NCBI GenBank assembly: GCA_937934295.1
Contig: CALHAI010000006.1
Location: forward strand, 124,001-188,000
Direction: 5' to 3'
Length of the DNA stretch: 64,000 nt
DNA from: an uncultured Blastocatellia bacterium
Lineage (GTDB): Bacteria > Acidobacteriota > Blastocatellia > HR10
Shown here: positions 9,376 to 19,509 of the stretch, piece by piece
Position numbering within the stretch: the stretch's first letter is position 1
How the letters are laid out: every line of letters starts with the position of its first letter
Program-made: the position numbers and the translations under genes
Notes under the pieces: model-generated
The model's input: the letters and a program-made list of their open reading frames with translations, nothing else
Databases searched by the model: none
What the model was told of the DNA's origin: nothing

Positions 9376-9457
9376 GTCACGGGACGCCCGCTTCTCGAAG
9401 ACGCGACTTGTCCGATGGCACCGATTTCGATATATTTTCCCTGCTCGACGAAGCGCT

Positions 9458-10018
9458 ATGGGTGAGAAGGGGACGACAGGGCGAATGCGATGGCGCGTGG
9501 CGGCGATCGCGCTACTGGCGACGTTCCTCAGCGCGACGGTCATCCTTCTGGTGACGCGCGAGCGCGCCTCGGGTGTGGTGAGCATTGCGACCGATCCGCC
9601 GAAGGCGACCGTCCTCATTGATGGCCGGTGGGTCGGCCATACGCCCTTGGTGATCGAATTGACGGCGGGAACCCACCGCATCGTCATCCAGAAAGAGGGG
9701 TATAAATCGATCGAGCGCGAGATCTTCGCCGATCCGTCAGAGCCGGAGGCGAGCTATGATTTTTCGCTTGAACTGGCGATCTCCTCAGATGCTTCCGACG
9801 ATCGGCAGGAACGCATCCGCCAGCTCAAGCTCTTGGTGGAGGAGGCCCTTCGACGCGGGAATTACGTCGCGCCGGAGAACGAGAACGCGCTCCACTACCT
9901 CAACCACTTGCGGCGTCTCGCCCCGGACGATCCCTTCGTCTCTGAGATGCGCGAGCGCATTCGTCGGATCCTTCGCCAGCAAGCGGAGACCACCCGTCGT
10001 CGAAAGCACCTCTCCTAG
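9458..10018 (+). CDS. Single-pass membrane protein with PEGA domain
   Basis: A 186-residue protein with a short cytoplasmic basic N-terminus, one membrane helix (about 12-33), a PEGA domain (about 40-110; SIATDPPKATVLIDGRWVGHTP and KEGYKS) and a C-terminal helical region rich in Arg and Glu. PEGA domains are extracytoplasmic beta-sandwich modules associated with surface and envelope proteins. No enzymatic domain is present. The ATG lies about 80 nt after the thioredoxin gene; no strong ribosome site is visible. It converges with the TPR gene at 10040. Confidence 0.8.
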   Translation: MGEKGTTGRMRWRVAAIALLATFLSATVILLVTRERASGVVSIATDPPKATVLIDGRWVGHTPLVIELTAGTHRIVIQKEGYKSIEREIFADPSEPEASYDFSLELAISSDASDDRQERIRQLKLLVEEALRRGNYVAPENENALHYLNHLRRLAPDDPFVSEMRERIRRILRQQAETTRRRKHLS

Positions 10019-10039
10019 GCCGACGGTTCTCCGAGAGGC

Positions 10040-11074
10040 TCAAAGCTGCCGGTTCTGCACGCGCACCAGCTCTCGCAACTTCTTCACCCGTTCGCGAATC
10101 TCGGCGGCGTTGGTCGCGTTCGGGACCTCTTCGAGATACTTCTCCGACTGCTCCAACGCGCGCGCGTACTCCCCGCGCCGCAGGAAGAGGTTCGCCAGAT
10201 GCAAGCGCACGATCGAGGCCGTCGGTGGAGGACCGAGCGAGAGCGCCCTCTGCAGCTCGTTCTCCGCGCGCTCGAGATCGCCCGTCTGCATGAGCGCGAT
10301 CCCATGCAGCATGCGCGCGGACCAATTGGCCGGATCGAGCGTCACAGCCTGCTGCAGATGCGCGAGCGCCGCTTCATATTCCCGTTGCAGCAGGTGGAGG
10401 AATCCCAGATTCACATGCGGATGGGGGGCCTGAGGGTCCACTTCGATGGCCTGTTGAAACGCCGTGCGCGCTTGGGCGAGCTCGTTCAGGCGGAGATACT
10501 GGACGCCGAGATCATTGAGCGCCTGGACGTATCGAGGATGAAGAGCGAGCGCCCGTTGGAAATGCGCGATCGCTTTTTGCGGATTCCCCTTTCGTGATTC
10601 TTTGGCCCCTTTTTCGTATGCCTTTCGCGCCTCTTTCGGGATCGCTTCGGCCAGACGCGCCACGGAGACCGTTCCGGCGGCTGGTCGTTCGGAGGCCACG
10701 CGCTCCTTCTCGCGCAAGAAGACGTTCTGCGTGAAGACGCGGGCAGCACGACTGAAGACCTCGATGCGCTCGACCTCGGTCGCGTATCGGTCCGTCTCCC
10801 ACACGACGATCTCGTAGGTCCCATTGGGCACACCGCGGAACTCGAAATTCCCCAGCGAATCCGTGAACGTCTCATTCACGACGCTCTGCCCGAACGTGCG
10901 CAGCGTCACACGAAAGCGCTCTTCGGCGGGCGCGCCCGTCGGGAGATAGACGCGCCCGCGAATCTGATGCAGCGCGGCACCGGGGCTGGACGCCGGCCGC
11001 CCTTGCCCCTCTTGACGCGCTCGCCCCTCAACAGCGAAGACCAAAGTGATGAGGATCACACAGGCGGCACGCAT
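10040..11074 (-). CDS. Exported protein: carboxypeptidase-regulatory-like domain plus TPR repeats
   Basis: The 344-residue protein begins with a cleavable-looking signal peptide (MRAACVILITLVFAVEGRA). A beta-sandwich of the CarboxypepD_reg/CNA-B type follows (about 36-120; IRGRVYLPTGAPAEE and NFEFRGVPNGTYEI). Then come tandem TPR units (about 148-320), for example KGNPQKAIAHFQRALALHPRY. It is likely a periplasmic or outer-membrane scaffold. It is the last gene of the long minus-strand run that begins at rpoZ, 35 nt after the HIT gene. Confidence 0.85.
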   Translation of the reverse strand: MRAACVILITLVFAVEGRARQEGQGRPASSPGAALHQIRGRVYLPTGAPAEERFRVTLRTFGQSVVNETFTDSLGNFEFRGVPNGTYEIVVWETDRYATEVERIEVFSRAARVFTQNVFLREKERVASERPAAGTVSVARLAEAIPKEARKAYEKGAKESRKGNPQKAIAHFQRALALHPRYVQALNDLGVQYLRLNELAQARTAFQQAIEVDPQAPHPHVNLGFLHLLQREYEAALAHLQQAVTLDPANWSARMLHGIALMQTGDLERAENELQRALSLGPPPTASIVRLHLANLFLRRGEYARALEQSEKYLEEVPNATNAAEIRERVKKLRELVRVQNRQL

Positions 11075-11109
11075 ATCCCTTGACTCCTCCTCATGGGACG
11101 AACGAGGAC

Positions 11110-11601
11110 TCAGCGAAGCGGGGCGTCCTCGAAATATCGCCGCAACTTTCGATAGGTCGTCTCCAAATCCTCGGGCAAGACGCGGGTCTCAGCGATGACG
11201 GTCGTGAAGTTCGTGTCGCCAAACCAACGCGGGAGCACATGCAGATGGAAATGATCGGCGATGCCCGCTCCGGCCGCCCGCCCCAAATTCATCCCGAGAT
11301 TCAAGCCATGCGGGCGGTAAACCTCCGTGAGCACCCGGCAGCAATACTTGGCCAGATCGGTCATCTCGTCGGTGAGGCTCTTGGGCGCTTCGGCAAAGGA
11401 CGCCAGATGCGCATAGGGCGCGATCATCAGATGGCCCGTCGTATAGGGATAGAGGTTCAGGATGATGAAATTCTCCCGCCCGCGATACAGGATCAAAGCC
11501 TGCTCATCGCTCAACCGAGGGGCCTCGCAAAAGACGCAGCGCGTTTGCTCCTCGGCCGTCGAGACGTAGCGGAATCGCCATGGACTCCAGAGAAGGTCCA
11601 T
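11110..11601 (-). CDS. HIT-family hydrolase/phosphorylase
   Basis: A 163-residue histidine-triad protein with the motif H117-F-H119-L-H121 followed by VLPRW. The N-terminal SPWRFRYV and CVFC (22-25) blocks resemble the branch that includes Ap4A phosphorylase and Fhit-like dinucleoside polyphosphate hydrolases. The substrate is probably a dinucleoside polyphosphate or an AMP conjugate. The ATG starts 2 nt after the HU gene stop, so translation is probably coupled. The surrounding proteostasis genes would suit an alarmone-clearing role, which is speculation. Confidence 0.88.
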   Translation of the reverse strand: MDLLWSPWRFRYVSTAEEQTRCVFCEAPRLSDEQALILYRGRENFIILNLYPYTTGHLMIAPYAHLASFAEAPKSLTDEMTDLAKYCCRVLTEVYRPHGLNLGMNLGRAAGAGIADHFHLHVLPRWFGDTNFTTVIAETRVLPEDLETTYRKLRRYFEDAPLR

Positions 11602-11603
11602 CC

Positions 11604-11930
11604 TTACTGATTGAGCAACTCCTTCAGCTCCTTCCCCGGCTTGAAATAGGGCATACGCTTGGGAGGGACATCCACCACCTCACCCGTCTTCGGATTCCGC
11701 CCGCGCCGAGGGCCACGCTCGCGAAAGCGGAAGGAACCGAAGCCGCGCAACTCGATCCCCTCGCCTCGCTTCAGCGCGCTGACCAAGCTCTCCAAGACCG
11801 TCTCGACGATGACCTGCGAGTCCTTTCGCGCGAGTTCGGCCGCACGAGCGACCTCCTCGATGAGATCCGCCTTCGTCAACGTCTTCTTCTTCGGCAACGA
11901 CACGCCTTCAATCGGCTCCTGTGCTTCCAT
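11604..11930 (-). CDS. HU/IHF-family DNA-bending protein
   Basis: A 108-residue histone-like protein. The KKTLTKADLIEEVA start and the arm region GFGSFRFRERGPRRGRNPKTGE, followed by PYFKPGKELKELLN, are diagnostic of the HU/IHF fold. It carries an N-terminal extension of about 18 residues compared with E. coli HU. The ATG at 11930 is preceded by GGGAGGGGAGG; an upstream ATG at 11954 would add eight residues. It dimerises and bends DNA. Naming it HU rather than IHF is not possible from sequence alone. Confidence 0.9.
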   Translation of the reverse strand: MEAQEPIEGVSLPKKKTLTKADLIEEVARAAELARKDSQVIVETVLESLVSALKRGEGIELRGFGSFRFRERGPRRGRNPKTGEVVDVPPKRMPYFKPGKELKELLNQ

Positions 11931-11984
11931 AGCCTCCCCTCCCGCAGAAGACACGCGCTAAGGTAACAAATCTCCCCCCACAGA

Positions 11985-12311
11985 TCAAGATGCGCTGAGG
12001 GATCGTTCGAGCCACTCCAAGTAGGCCTCCGAACCCTCCACGATGGGGAGGGCCAGGATCTCCGGGACTTGATAGCTATGCCGCTCCCTCACCGCCGCCA
12101 TGAGCATCGGCCACTTCGCTCGCGCCGTCTTCACCAGAAGCAGCACCTCGCGATCCCGAACGACCCGCCCCTCCCACCAATACACGGATTCGACCTCGGG
12201 GACGATCGTGACGCACGCGGCCAGCCGCTCGCGGACGAGCGCTTCGGCGATCCGCTCGGCCTCCTCGCGAGAACTCGTCGTGATCAACCCCACGCAATAT
12301 TCCCCGCTCAT
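11985..12311 (-). CDS. cutA: CutA1 divalent-cation tolerance protein
   Basis: A 108-residue protein matching CutA1 along its length: LITTSSREEAERIAEALV, ERLAACVTIVP, SVYWWEG, LLVKT and RHSYQVPEILALPI. CutA1 forms very stable trimers related to PII proteins. The copper-tolerance role in E. coli is weakly established, so the function here is uncertain. It lies 13 nt after bshB1, in a tight co-directional group. Confidence 0.92.
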   Translation of the reverse strand: MSGEYCVGLITTSSREEAERIAEALVRERLAACVTIVPEVESVYWWEGRVVRDREVLLLVKTARAKWPMLMAAVRERHSYQVPEILALPIVEGSEAYLEWLERSLSAS

Positions 12312-12324
12312 ACGGCCTCCGAAC

Positions 12325-13074
12325 TCAGAGGAGATAGGAGTAGATGTTCATCGGGCGCGTGAGCAGCGCGACGGGATCCTCGATGTTCAACGCTTCCCGC
12401 ACGAGAAACGCCTCGCCATGCTCGACGTCAATGAGCGCTCCGTAGTAGCGCTGCCGAGCTTCCACGCGCCGCAGGAACCCTTCCGTACTGATTCGCGTCT
12501 CCGGCTCCGGGCGCGAAGGATCATAGAGCTGCGAACGATGCGCGCGAATCGCCCGCTGCTTCTCCTCGGCGAACGCTGTGATATCCACGATGAAGCTCGG
12601 CGGAAGGGTGCGCGGGAAGAGGAAATACGCCACGGCGTTCGGCCGATGGCGCGCATGCCCCGTCTCGGGATCGTATTTGGGCAATCCCGCGAGGAATGCG
12701 GCCTCGCGCACGATCCGGCTCGTGTGCGCGTGATCCGGATGCGGATCCTCCCAATAGTGGGTGAAGACGATCTTCGGTCGGAGCCGTCGGAGCACGCGCA
12801 CGAAGGCACGTCGCGTTTCATCCATGTGGAGGACGCGGGTATCGGGCAGCCCGAGTGTCTCACGCACGGCGACGCGCAAGATGCGCGCCGCTTCGGCGGC
12901 CTCGCGCGCTCGTTCTTCGGGCGTCCCGCGCGTTCCAGCCTCCCCTTGCGTCATATCCACGATCCCCGTGCGGTACCCCAAGGAGGCCAACTTGAGCAAT
13001 GTCCCTCCCATCGCCAACTCGACATCATCGGGATGGGCCCCCACGGCCAGCACATCGATCGTCTCCTCGCTCAT
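12325..13074 (-). CDS. bshB1: Bacillithiol biosynthesis deacetylase BshB1
   Basis: A 249-residue PIG-L/LmbE-type zinc deacetylase. The metal site is in A13-H14-P15-D16-D17 and H112-P-D-H115. The [16 protein letters not shown] block is typical of BshB1, which removes the acetyl group from GlcNAc-malate, the product of bshA at 3.5 kb. It is the second bacillithiol gene in the window but lies in the chaperone/protease run rather than beside bshA. That placement is compatible with thiol protection during heat or oxidative stress (inference). Confidence 0.9.
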   Translation of the reverse strand: MSEETIDVLAVGAHPDDVELAMGGTLLKLASLGYRTGIVDMTQGEAGTRGTPEERAREAAEAARILRVAVRETLGLPDTRVLHMDETRRAFVRVLRRLRPKIVFTHYWEDPHPDHAHTSRIVREAAFLAGLPKYDPETGHARHRPNAVAYFLFPRTLPPSFIVDITAFAEEKQRAIRAHRSQLYDPSRPEPETRISTEGFLRRVEARQRYYGALIDVEHGEAFLVREALNIEDPVALLTRPMNIYSYLL

Positions 13075-13090
13075 CGTCCCTCCTTACGGT

Positions 13091-14227
13091 TCAATAGCGC
13101 AGGAACGCGCCCAATCCTCCGGCCGCTTTCAGCTTCTCCGCCGCCGAACCCCGGACCTCTTCCACGCTCCCGCCCAAAGCGAGCGTGCGTTCCAGGACGC
13201 GGTCCAAGAAATCGGGCACCGCTTCTAACTTCCCGCCGCAATACCAACAGGTCTCGCGCTGTGGCTCCCAAAAGAGCGCGCCGCACTGCGCGCACGCCGA
13301 GCCCATGAGGGCATGGTTGCCGACGTAAATGAGCCGCCAGACGCGCCCCTCGTGAAGCGCTTCCAGCGTCGCCGTCGGACCGACAACGGCACGCTCGCCC
13401 TTGCCCGCCGCCGTCAGCAAAGACTCCACCAACTGGTGCTCCGTTTGCCGCTCGACCTGCTCCTCGAGGCGAAGCACCTCGGCGAGGACGTCCGACACCG
13501 ACGCCGTCACAGGGACGGAGATCGTGCCCGCCACACGCTCGCTCAAGCGCTTGGGCAGAACGCGCAGCAGTTCGCCCACGGCTTGCACCGTGCCCCCGAT
13601 AATGAGCCGATCGAAATGGTAGCGCTCAACTAACTCTCGCAATCGCTCGGCCACATGGGTGGCATGCCAATGCACGTGCATATCATGATGCCGCTGGAGA
13701 TTCTTCTGCGACCAGAGCCGATCCATGCTCGTCGTCACCGTGCGGCGCGGCACGTCGTCGAAGACCGCCTCATGCTCTTCGATCTCGCCCAGGTGCACGG
13801 TGAACAGGCGCGCCTTCTCCTTGTCTATGAGGACGACGCCGTATCGCTCATATTCGTCGAGGACTTCGATGAGCGGTCGAAGATACGGGGCTCGCTCAAA
13901 GCGAGCGAGGTTCGGCAAGAGGACGGGCAGCTCGCGATCCCACCAAAACTCATGTCGCACATCGGAGAAGATGACCACACCCTTTTTCCTCGGCTCATAG
14001 CTCTGCAGGAACCGCAGCACGCGCGCTCGGTTCGCCGCGAACTCCTCGCGGGCGTGCTCGTCCACCCCCCGCTCGACTTCCCGCAGGAGATTCTGCAGCA
14101 CCGTCTCGAACCCCCGCTTCAAATTGCTCGCCTTCGACTGATCCACATCCAGATACACGCTCAAGACCCATCCATCGCCTTGCGGCCCATAGGCCTTCAA
14201 TCTCTCGATGTCCGCGTACGAGACCAT
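13091..14227 (-). CDS. Bacterial eRF1/Pelota-like protein with zinc ribbon
   Basis: The 378-residue protein has the layout of archaeal/eukaryotic class I release factors. It has an N-terminal domain (about 1-125), a central RNase-H-like domain (about 128-265; YGVVLIDKEKARLFTVHLGE) and a C-terminal L7Ae-like domain (about 266-378) that ends GLGAFLRY. A zinc ribbon is inserted there with C312, C315, C327 and C330. At the place where release factors carry GGQ, this protein reads W172-S-Q174, keeping only the glutamine. Bacterial members (baeRF families) are proposed to act in ribosome rescue or peptidyl-tRNA hydrolysis, but few are characterised. It sits 29 nt after the MEMO-AMMECR1 gene. Confidence 0.75.
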   Translation of the reverse strand: MVSYADIERLKAYGPQGDGWVLSVYLDVDQSKASNLKRGFETVLQNLLREVERGVDEHAREEFAANRARVLRFLQSYEPRKKGVVIFSDVRHEFWWDRELPVLLPNLARFERAPYLRPLIEVLDEYERYGVVLIDKEKARLFTVHLGEIEEHEAVFDDVPRRTVTTSMDRLWSQKNLQRHHDMHVHWHATHVAERLRELVERYHFDRLIIGGTVQAVGELLRVLPKRLSERVAGTISVPVTASVSDVLAEVLRLEEQVERQTEHQLVESLLTAAGKGERAVVGPTATLEALHEGRVWRLIYVGNHALMGSACAQCGALFWEPQRETCWYCGGKLEAVPDFLDRVLERTLALGGSVEEVRGSAAEKLKAAGGLGAFLRY

Positions 14228-14256
14228 AGCGCCCCTCCGAATGAGAAGTCCATCGC

Positions 14257-15645
14257 TCAGGCTTCGGCGTCCGTCGCCGCGCGTTCGTGCTCTCGAATTC
14301 GCCGAACGGTGAAGCGATAGATTTGAATCGGCTCGTCCGGCCGAACGCCGGCCTTCGCGCGCGCGTAATGGAGCTGTCGTTCGACGGTCTCAATCCCCGG
14401 CAGATCCGGCAACAGCAACCCGCGCCGTCCGTCCTCGGCCTCCACGATGACGCCATATCGCTTCGGATCAAGATCGTGCGGATCGGCGACTGGTTCCGGC
14501 GGAGAGAGGATGTCCACCGAGAAGACCAGCTCATCGAGTTCGTCCGCGCGTACCGGATCGAATCGCGGATCGCGCGTCGCGGCGGCGATGGCATTGTGGA
14601 TGACCTCGCGCGCCACGTTCTCTTGAGTGGGCTCGATGGTTCCGATGCACCCACGCAACTGGCCCTGACGCGTCTTGATGCTGACGAAGACGCCGGCGCG
14701 CTCGGCCGCGCCCCCGTGAAGCAGCAGTGGGGGATCGAGAATGCGCCCCTCCGTCACATACGCGTGAACGGCTCGCCGCGCGAGCGCGGGCAGATCCGAC
14801 TCGCCGATGCTCTCCGCCGGCGATTCCGCCTCTGACGCTTGATCAGAATAATCGGCGAGCACGGCTGCCATGTATCCGACGCCGAAAGGACCTTCGTAGG
14901 AGAAGACCTCCGGACGATGCAGCGCGCGGCCTAGGGCCCCATAGGCGATCAGCAACGAGCGATAGATGTCCTCACCAGCCTCTTCCCGCAGGTCGGGATC
15001 AATGCGCAGGATGCGCTCGAAATCGCCCGCGCGAATCGCTTCCACGATCGCCTCATCATATCGGTGCGCTTCGGGGTGATATCCGGCCGGCGCCCCCGGT
15101 TTCAACCGGTGACTCATATCGCCGCTGGCGCAAAGCGCCAGGCGCAGGCCCAGCTGCGCAGCTGCCTCGGCAAGGCATTCGCCGAAGCGAATGTGATCCT
15201 CGAACGGCCGCAGCGACAGCCCGACAACCAGCACGCTCGAGCGCCAGCCCGCCTGAAGCAGATAGTACAGCGGGACCATCGTGCCATGATCCAATCGCCG
15301 TCCGGCCGGAACGAGCCACATCGGCAGGCCGCGCTCATGCGCGACGGCAGCCAGGCGCGAGAGCAGGACGACATGATTGGGGACGTCGAATTCGACCTGC
15401 GGCGCGCCAAACTCCCAGAAATCGCCCCGTAGCCGAGGTCCGCTGTAGGCGCTGAAACTTCGGGGATCGAGCGGCGCGTGCGGGCTGATGATGAGGACGA
15501 CATCCGGCCGCGCGGCGACCAGACGGCGCATCATCTCCTGGACGCCGCGCACCGTCGCCTCCACGTCCTTCAGGTGTCGCCCGCCGATCTCCGGGACGAT
15601 GATCGGAGGATGCGGAGAGACTCCGACAAAGACGACGGCCGACAT
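14257..15645 (-). CDS. MEMO-like/AMMECR1 fusion protein
   Basis: A 462-residue fusion. Residues 1 to about 265 form a MEMO-like domain of the class III extradiol dioxygenase fold ([46 protein letters not shown]). About 290-462 is an AMMECR1 domain ([53 protein letters not shown]). The two domains are known partners of a radical SAM enzyme in the AmmeMemoRadiSam grouping, but no radical SAM gene is adjacent. The reaction is unknown. The start at 15645 follows GCGAGGTGG and is 19 codons inside the longest frame. Confidence 0.85.
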   Translation of the reverse strand: MSAVVFVGVSPHPPIIVPEIGGRHLKDVEATVRGVQEMMRRLVAARPDVVLIISPHAPLDPRSFSAYSGPRLRGDFWEFGAPQVEFDVPNHVVLLSRLAAVAHERGLPMWLVPAGRRLDHGTMVPLYYLLQAGWRSSVLVVGLSLRPFEDHIRFGECLAEAAAQLGLRLALCASGDMSHRLKPGAPAGYHPEAHRYDEAIVEAIRAGDFERILRIDPDLREEAGEDIYRSLLIAYGALGRALHRPEVFSYEGPFGVGYMAAVLADYSDQASEAESPAESIGESDLPALARRAVHAYVTEGRILDPPLLLHGGAAERAGVFVSIKTRQGQLRGCIGTIEPTQENVAREVIHNAIAAATRDPRFDPVRADELDELVFSVDILSPPEPVADPHDLDPKRYGVIVEAEDGRRGLLLPDLPGIETVERQLHYARAKAGVRPDEPIQIYRFTVRRIREHERAATDAEA

Positions 15646-15721
15646 AGCCCACCTCGCTTTCCCCTCCCAGAACGAGGCCGCGCGCCGGAGGCGCTCGATC
15701 ACCCTCGTTCCGAATCGGCCT

Positions 15722-17575
15722 TCACGTGACCGGCGCGTGCGTCGCGACGGCCATGCTCTCGCGCACTAACTGTTCCAACTCCTCGCGATCCAAGGTCTCG
15801 CGTCTGATCAGTTCTCGCGCCACATGGTGAAGCACCGCGTGCTTCTCACGCAAGATCGTCCGCGCGCGCTCGTAGGCCTCGGTCACCACTTGCTGCACCT
15901 CCTCATCGATCATGCGCGCCGTGTGTTCGCTGAAATTCCGCTCCTCGCCCACCGGGGCGGAGGCCTGCAGGAACTGTCCGGTCCATGGGCGCCCATAGGT
16001 TAGCGGCCCCAAGCGCTCGCTCATGCCGAAGCGCATGACCATCTGCCGCGCGATCTCGGTCGCGCGTTCCAGGTCATCATGCGCCCCCGTGGAGACATCG
16101 CCGAAGATCAACTCCTCGGCAGCGCGCCCCCCAAGCAGCACGACCAAGCGGTCTTTCAATTGCGGCTTCGTCAGCAGATACCGATCCTCCGTCGGCAATT
16201 GCAGCGTCGCGCCGAGCGCGCCGATCGTGCGAGGAATGATCGTGACCTTGTGCACGGGATCGGCATGCGGGACCCAAAGGGCACAGAGCGCATGTCCGAT
16301 CTCGTGATACGCCACCCGCTCTTTCTCCTCGGGCGACATGACCCGCCCCTTCTTCTCCAAGCCGAGCAAGACGCGATCAATGGCGTTCTCGAAATCTCGC
16401 ATCTCGACGGCCTCCGCTCCACGGCGCGCGGCCAAGAGCGCGGCCTCGTTCACGATGTTGGCCAAATCGGCGCCGACCATCCCCGGCGTCCGCGCCGCGA
16501 TGACGCGCAGATCCACGTCCGGCGCCAATCGAATCTTCCGAACGTGCACGCGCAGGATCTGCTCGCGCTCCCTCACATCGGGCTTATCAATGACGATCCG
16601 CCGATCGAAGCGCCCGGCCCGCAGCAGCGCCGGATCCAGAATCTCCGGCCGATTGGTCGCCGCCATGATGATCACGCCCTTGGACGAATCGAATCCGTCC
16701 ATCTCGACAAGCAGTTGATTGAGCGTCTGCTCGCGCTCATCATGAGCGCCGGCGAGCCCGCCGCCGACGGCCCGCATCTTCCCAATGGCATCCAGCTCGT
16801 CAATGAAGACGATGCACGGAGCGCGCCGCTTCGCCTGCTCGAAGAGATCACGCACGCGAGCCGCGCCGACGCCGACGAACATCTCGACGAACTCTGAGCC
16901 CGAGATGGCGAAGAAGGGCACACCGGCTTCGCCCGCTACCGCGCGCGCCAGAAGCGTCTTGCCCGTCCCCGGCGGCCCAATGAGCAACACGCCTTTCGGG
17001 ATACGTCCGCCCAACCGTTGATACCGGGCCGGATGCTTCAGGAAATCCACAATCTCCATCAGTTCGGCCTTCGCCTCGTCTACGCCCGCGACATCGGCGA
17101 AGGTCACGCGATTCTCGCTGCTCGTGTCATAGATCTTCGCCTTGCTCCGACCGAAGGTGAGCACGCCGCCTCCGCCCTGCCCCAAGCGTCGCATCCCATA
17201 GCCCCAGAGAGCACCCAAGATCAAAAGCGGCAAGACCCAGTAGAGGAAGACCTGCTCCCACCATGACGTGCGCTCAATCACGCCGGAGAATTTCACCCGA
17301 TGTTCTTCGAGCGCCTTGAGCAAGGCCGTCTCCTCGATCCCCGGCACGCGCGTGGCGACCACGAGCTTCCCCGCCGTGGAGAGACGCGCGCGAATCTCGT
17401 TCTCGCTGATCCACGCCTCGGCGACCTGACCGCTGCGCACGGCCTCGAGCAACTCGCTGTAGGCGATCGGCTGCGGCCTCACCCGCGCATACTGGTGGAT
17501 GGAGAACAAGACCCCCAGCATGAAGAGCAAATAAAGGCCACTGAAGATCCACTTCTGCTTCGTGAGCTTGTCCAT
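15722..17575 (-). CDS. ftsH: ATP-dependent zinc metalloprotease FtsH
   Basis: A 617-residue membrane AAA protease. Two N-terminal membrane helices (about 9-27 and 105-125) flank a periplasmic domain. The AAA module follows, with Walker A GPPGTGKT near residue 195, Walker B FIDELDA and the second-region-of-homology block [18 protein letters not shown]. The zinc protease motif HEIGH lies near 423 and a downstream Asp-bearing region [10 protein letters not shown] follows. It degrades misfolded membrane and regulatory proteins. The ATG at 17575 follows AAAGGGAGGGG; the longest frame starts 40 codons upstream without such a site. Confidence 0.95.
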   Translation of the reverse strand: MDKLTKQKWIFSGLYLLFMLGVLFSIHQYARVRPQPIAYSELLEAVRSGQVAEAWISENEIRARLSTAGKLVVATRVPGIEETALLKALEEHRVKFSGVIERTSWWEQVFLYWVLPLLILGALWGYGMRRLGQGGGGVLTFGRSKAKIYDTSSENRVTFADVAGVDEAKAELMEIVDFLKHPARYQRLGGRIPKGVLLIGPPGTGKTLLARAVAGEAGVPFFAISGSEFVEMFVGVGAARVRDLFEQAKRRAPCIVFIDELDAIGKMRAVGGGLAGAHDEREQTLNQLLVEMDGFDSSKGVIIMAATNRPEILDPALLRAGRFDRRIVIDKPDVREREQILRVHVRKIRLAPDVDLRVIAARTPGMVGADLANIVNEAALLAARRGAEAVEMRDFENAIDRVLLGLEKKGRVMSPEEKERVAYHEIGHALCALWVPHADPVHKVTIIPRTIGALGATLQLPTEDRYLLTKPQLKDRLVVLLGGRAAEELIFGDVSTGAHDDLERATEIARQMVMRFGMSERLGPLTYGRPWTGQFLQASAPVGEERNFSEHTARMIDEEVQQVVTEAYERARTILREKHAVLHHVARELIRRETLDREELEQLVRESMAVATHAPVT

Positions 17576-17639
17576 ATGCCCCTCCCTTTTGGGCGAGCGC
17601 CCCTTCCCCGCGCCCTTCTCTCCAAAGGGACAGCGCCCG

Positions 17640-17933
17640 TTATGCCGCCTTCGGGAGCACCACTTGGCCGAAGACCTCCTCCGGCGAGATCTCACGCCCG
17701 GTCCTCAAATCCGGATCTCGGCCATCCACGAGGAAGAAGCGAAGCGGACGATCGCCGAACCACCGCCTGAGCACGCGTTCGTCTGCTGGAGCCAGTACGT
17801 AGACCATCAGATCCGGGTTCGCGCTCTTACTGCGCCGCACATCTTGTTCCTCAGCCCAGACGGCGATGTAGGAGACGCCCCCTCGCTGGAGCGTGAAGAT
17901 CTCGCCATTGGCTCGCCGCAAGATGTAGAACAT
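17640..17933 (-). CDS. Small hypothetical protein between degP and ftsH
   Basis: A 97-residue soluble protein with alternating hydrophobic strands and conserved-looking Trp and Arg residues; it has no Cys pairs or membrane segment. I do not recognise a family. The ATG at 17933 has an excellent ribosome site (GGAGAGGAGGG), so the gene is very likely expressed. A GTG at 17960 that overlaps the degP stop would add nine residues. Its position between two envelope proteases hints at a shared role in protein quality control, by context only. Confidence 0.7.
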   Translation of the reverse strand: MFYILRRANGEIFTLQRGGVSYIAVWAEEQDVRRSKSANPDLMVYVLAPADERVLRRWFGDRPLRFFLVDGRDPDLRTGREISPEEVFGQVVLPKAA

Positions 17934-17956
17934 CGCCCTCCTCTCCGCCTGATGGT

Positions 17957-19492
<1,536 letters not shown>

Positions 19493-19509
19493 CCCCTCCC
19501 TCCAGGCGC

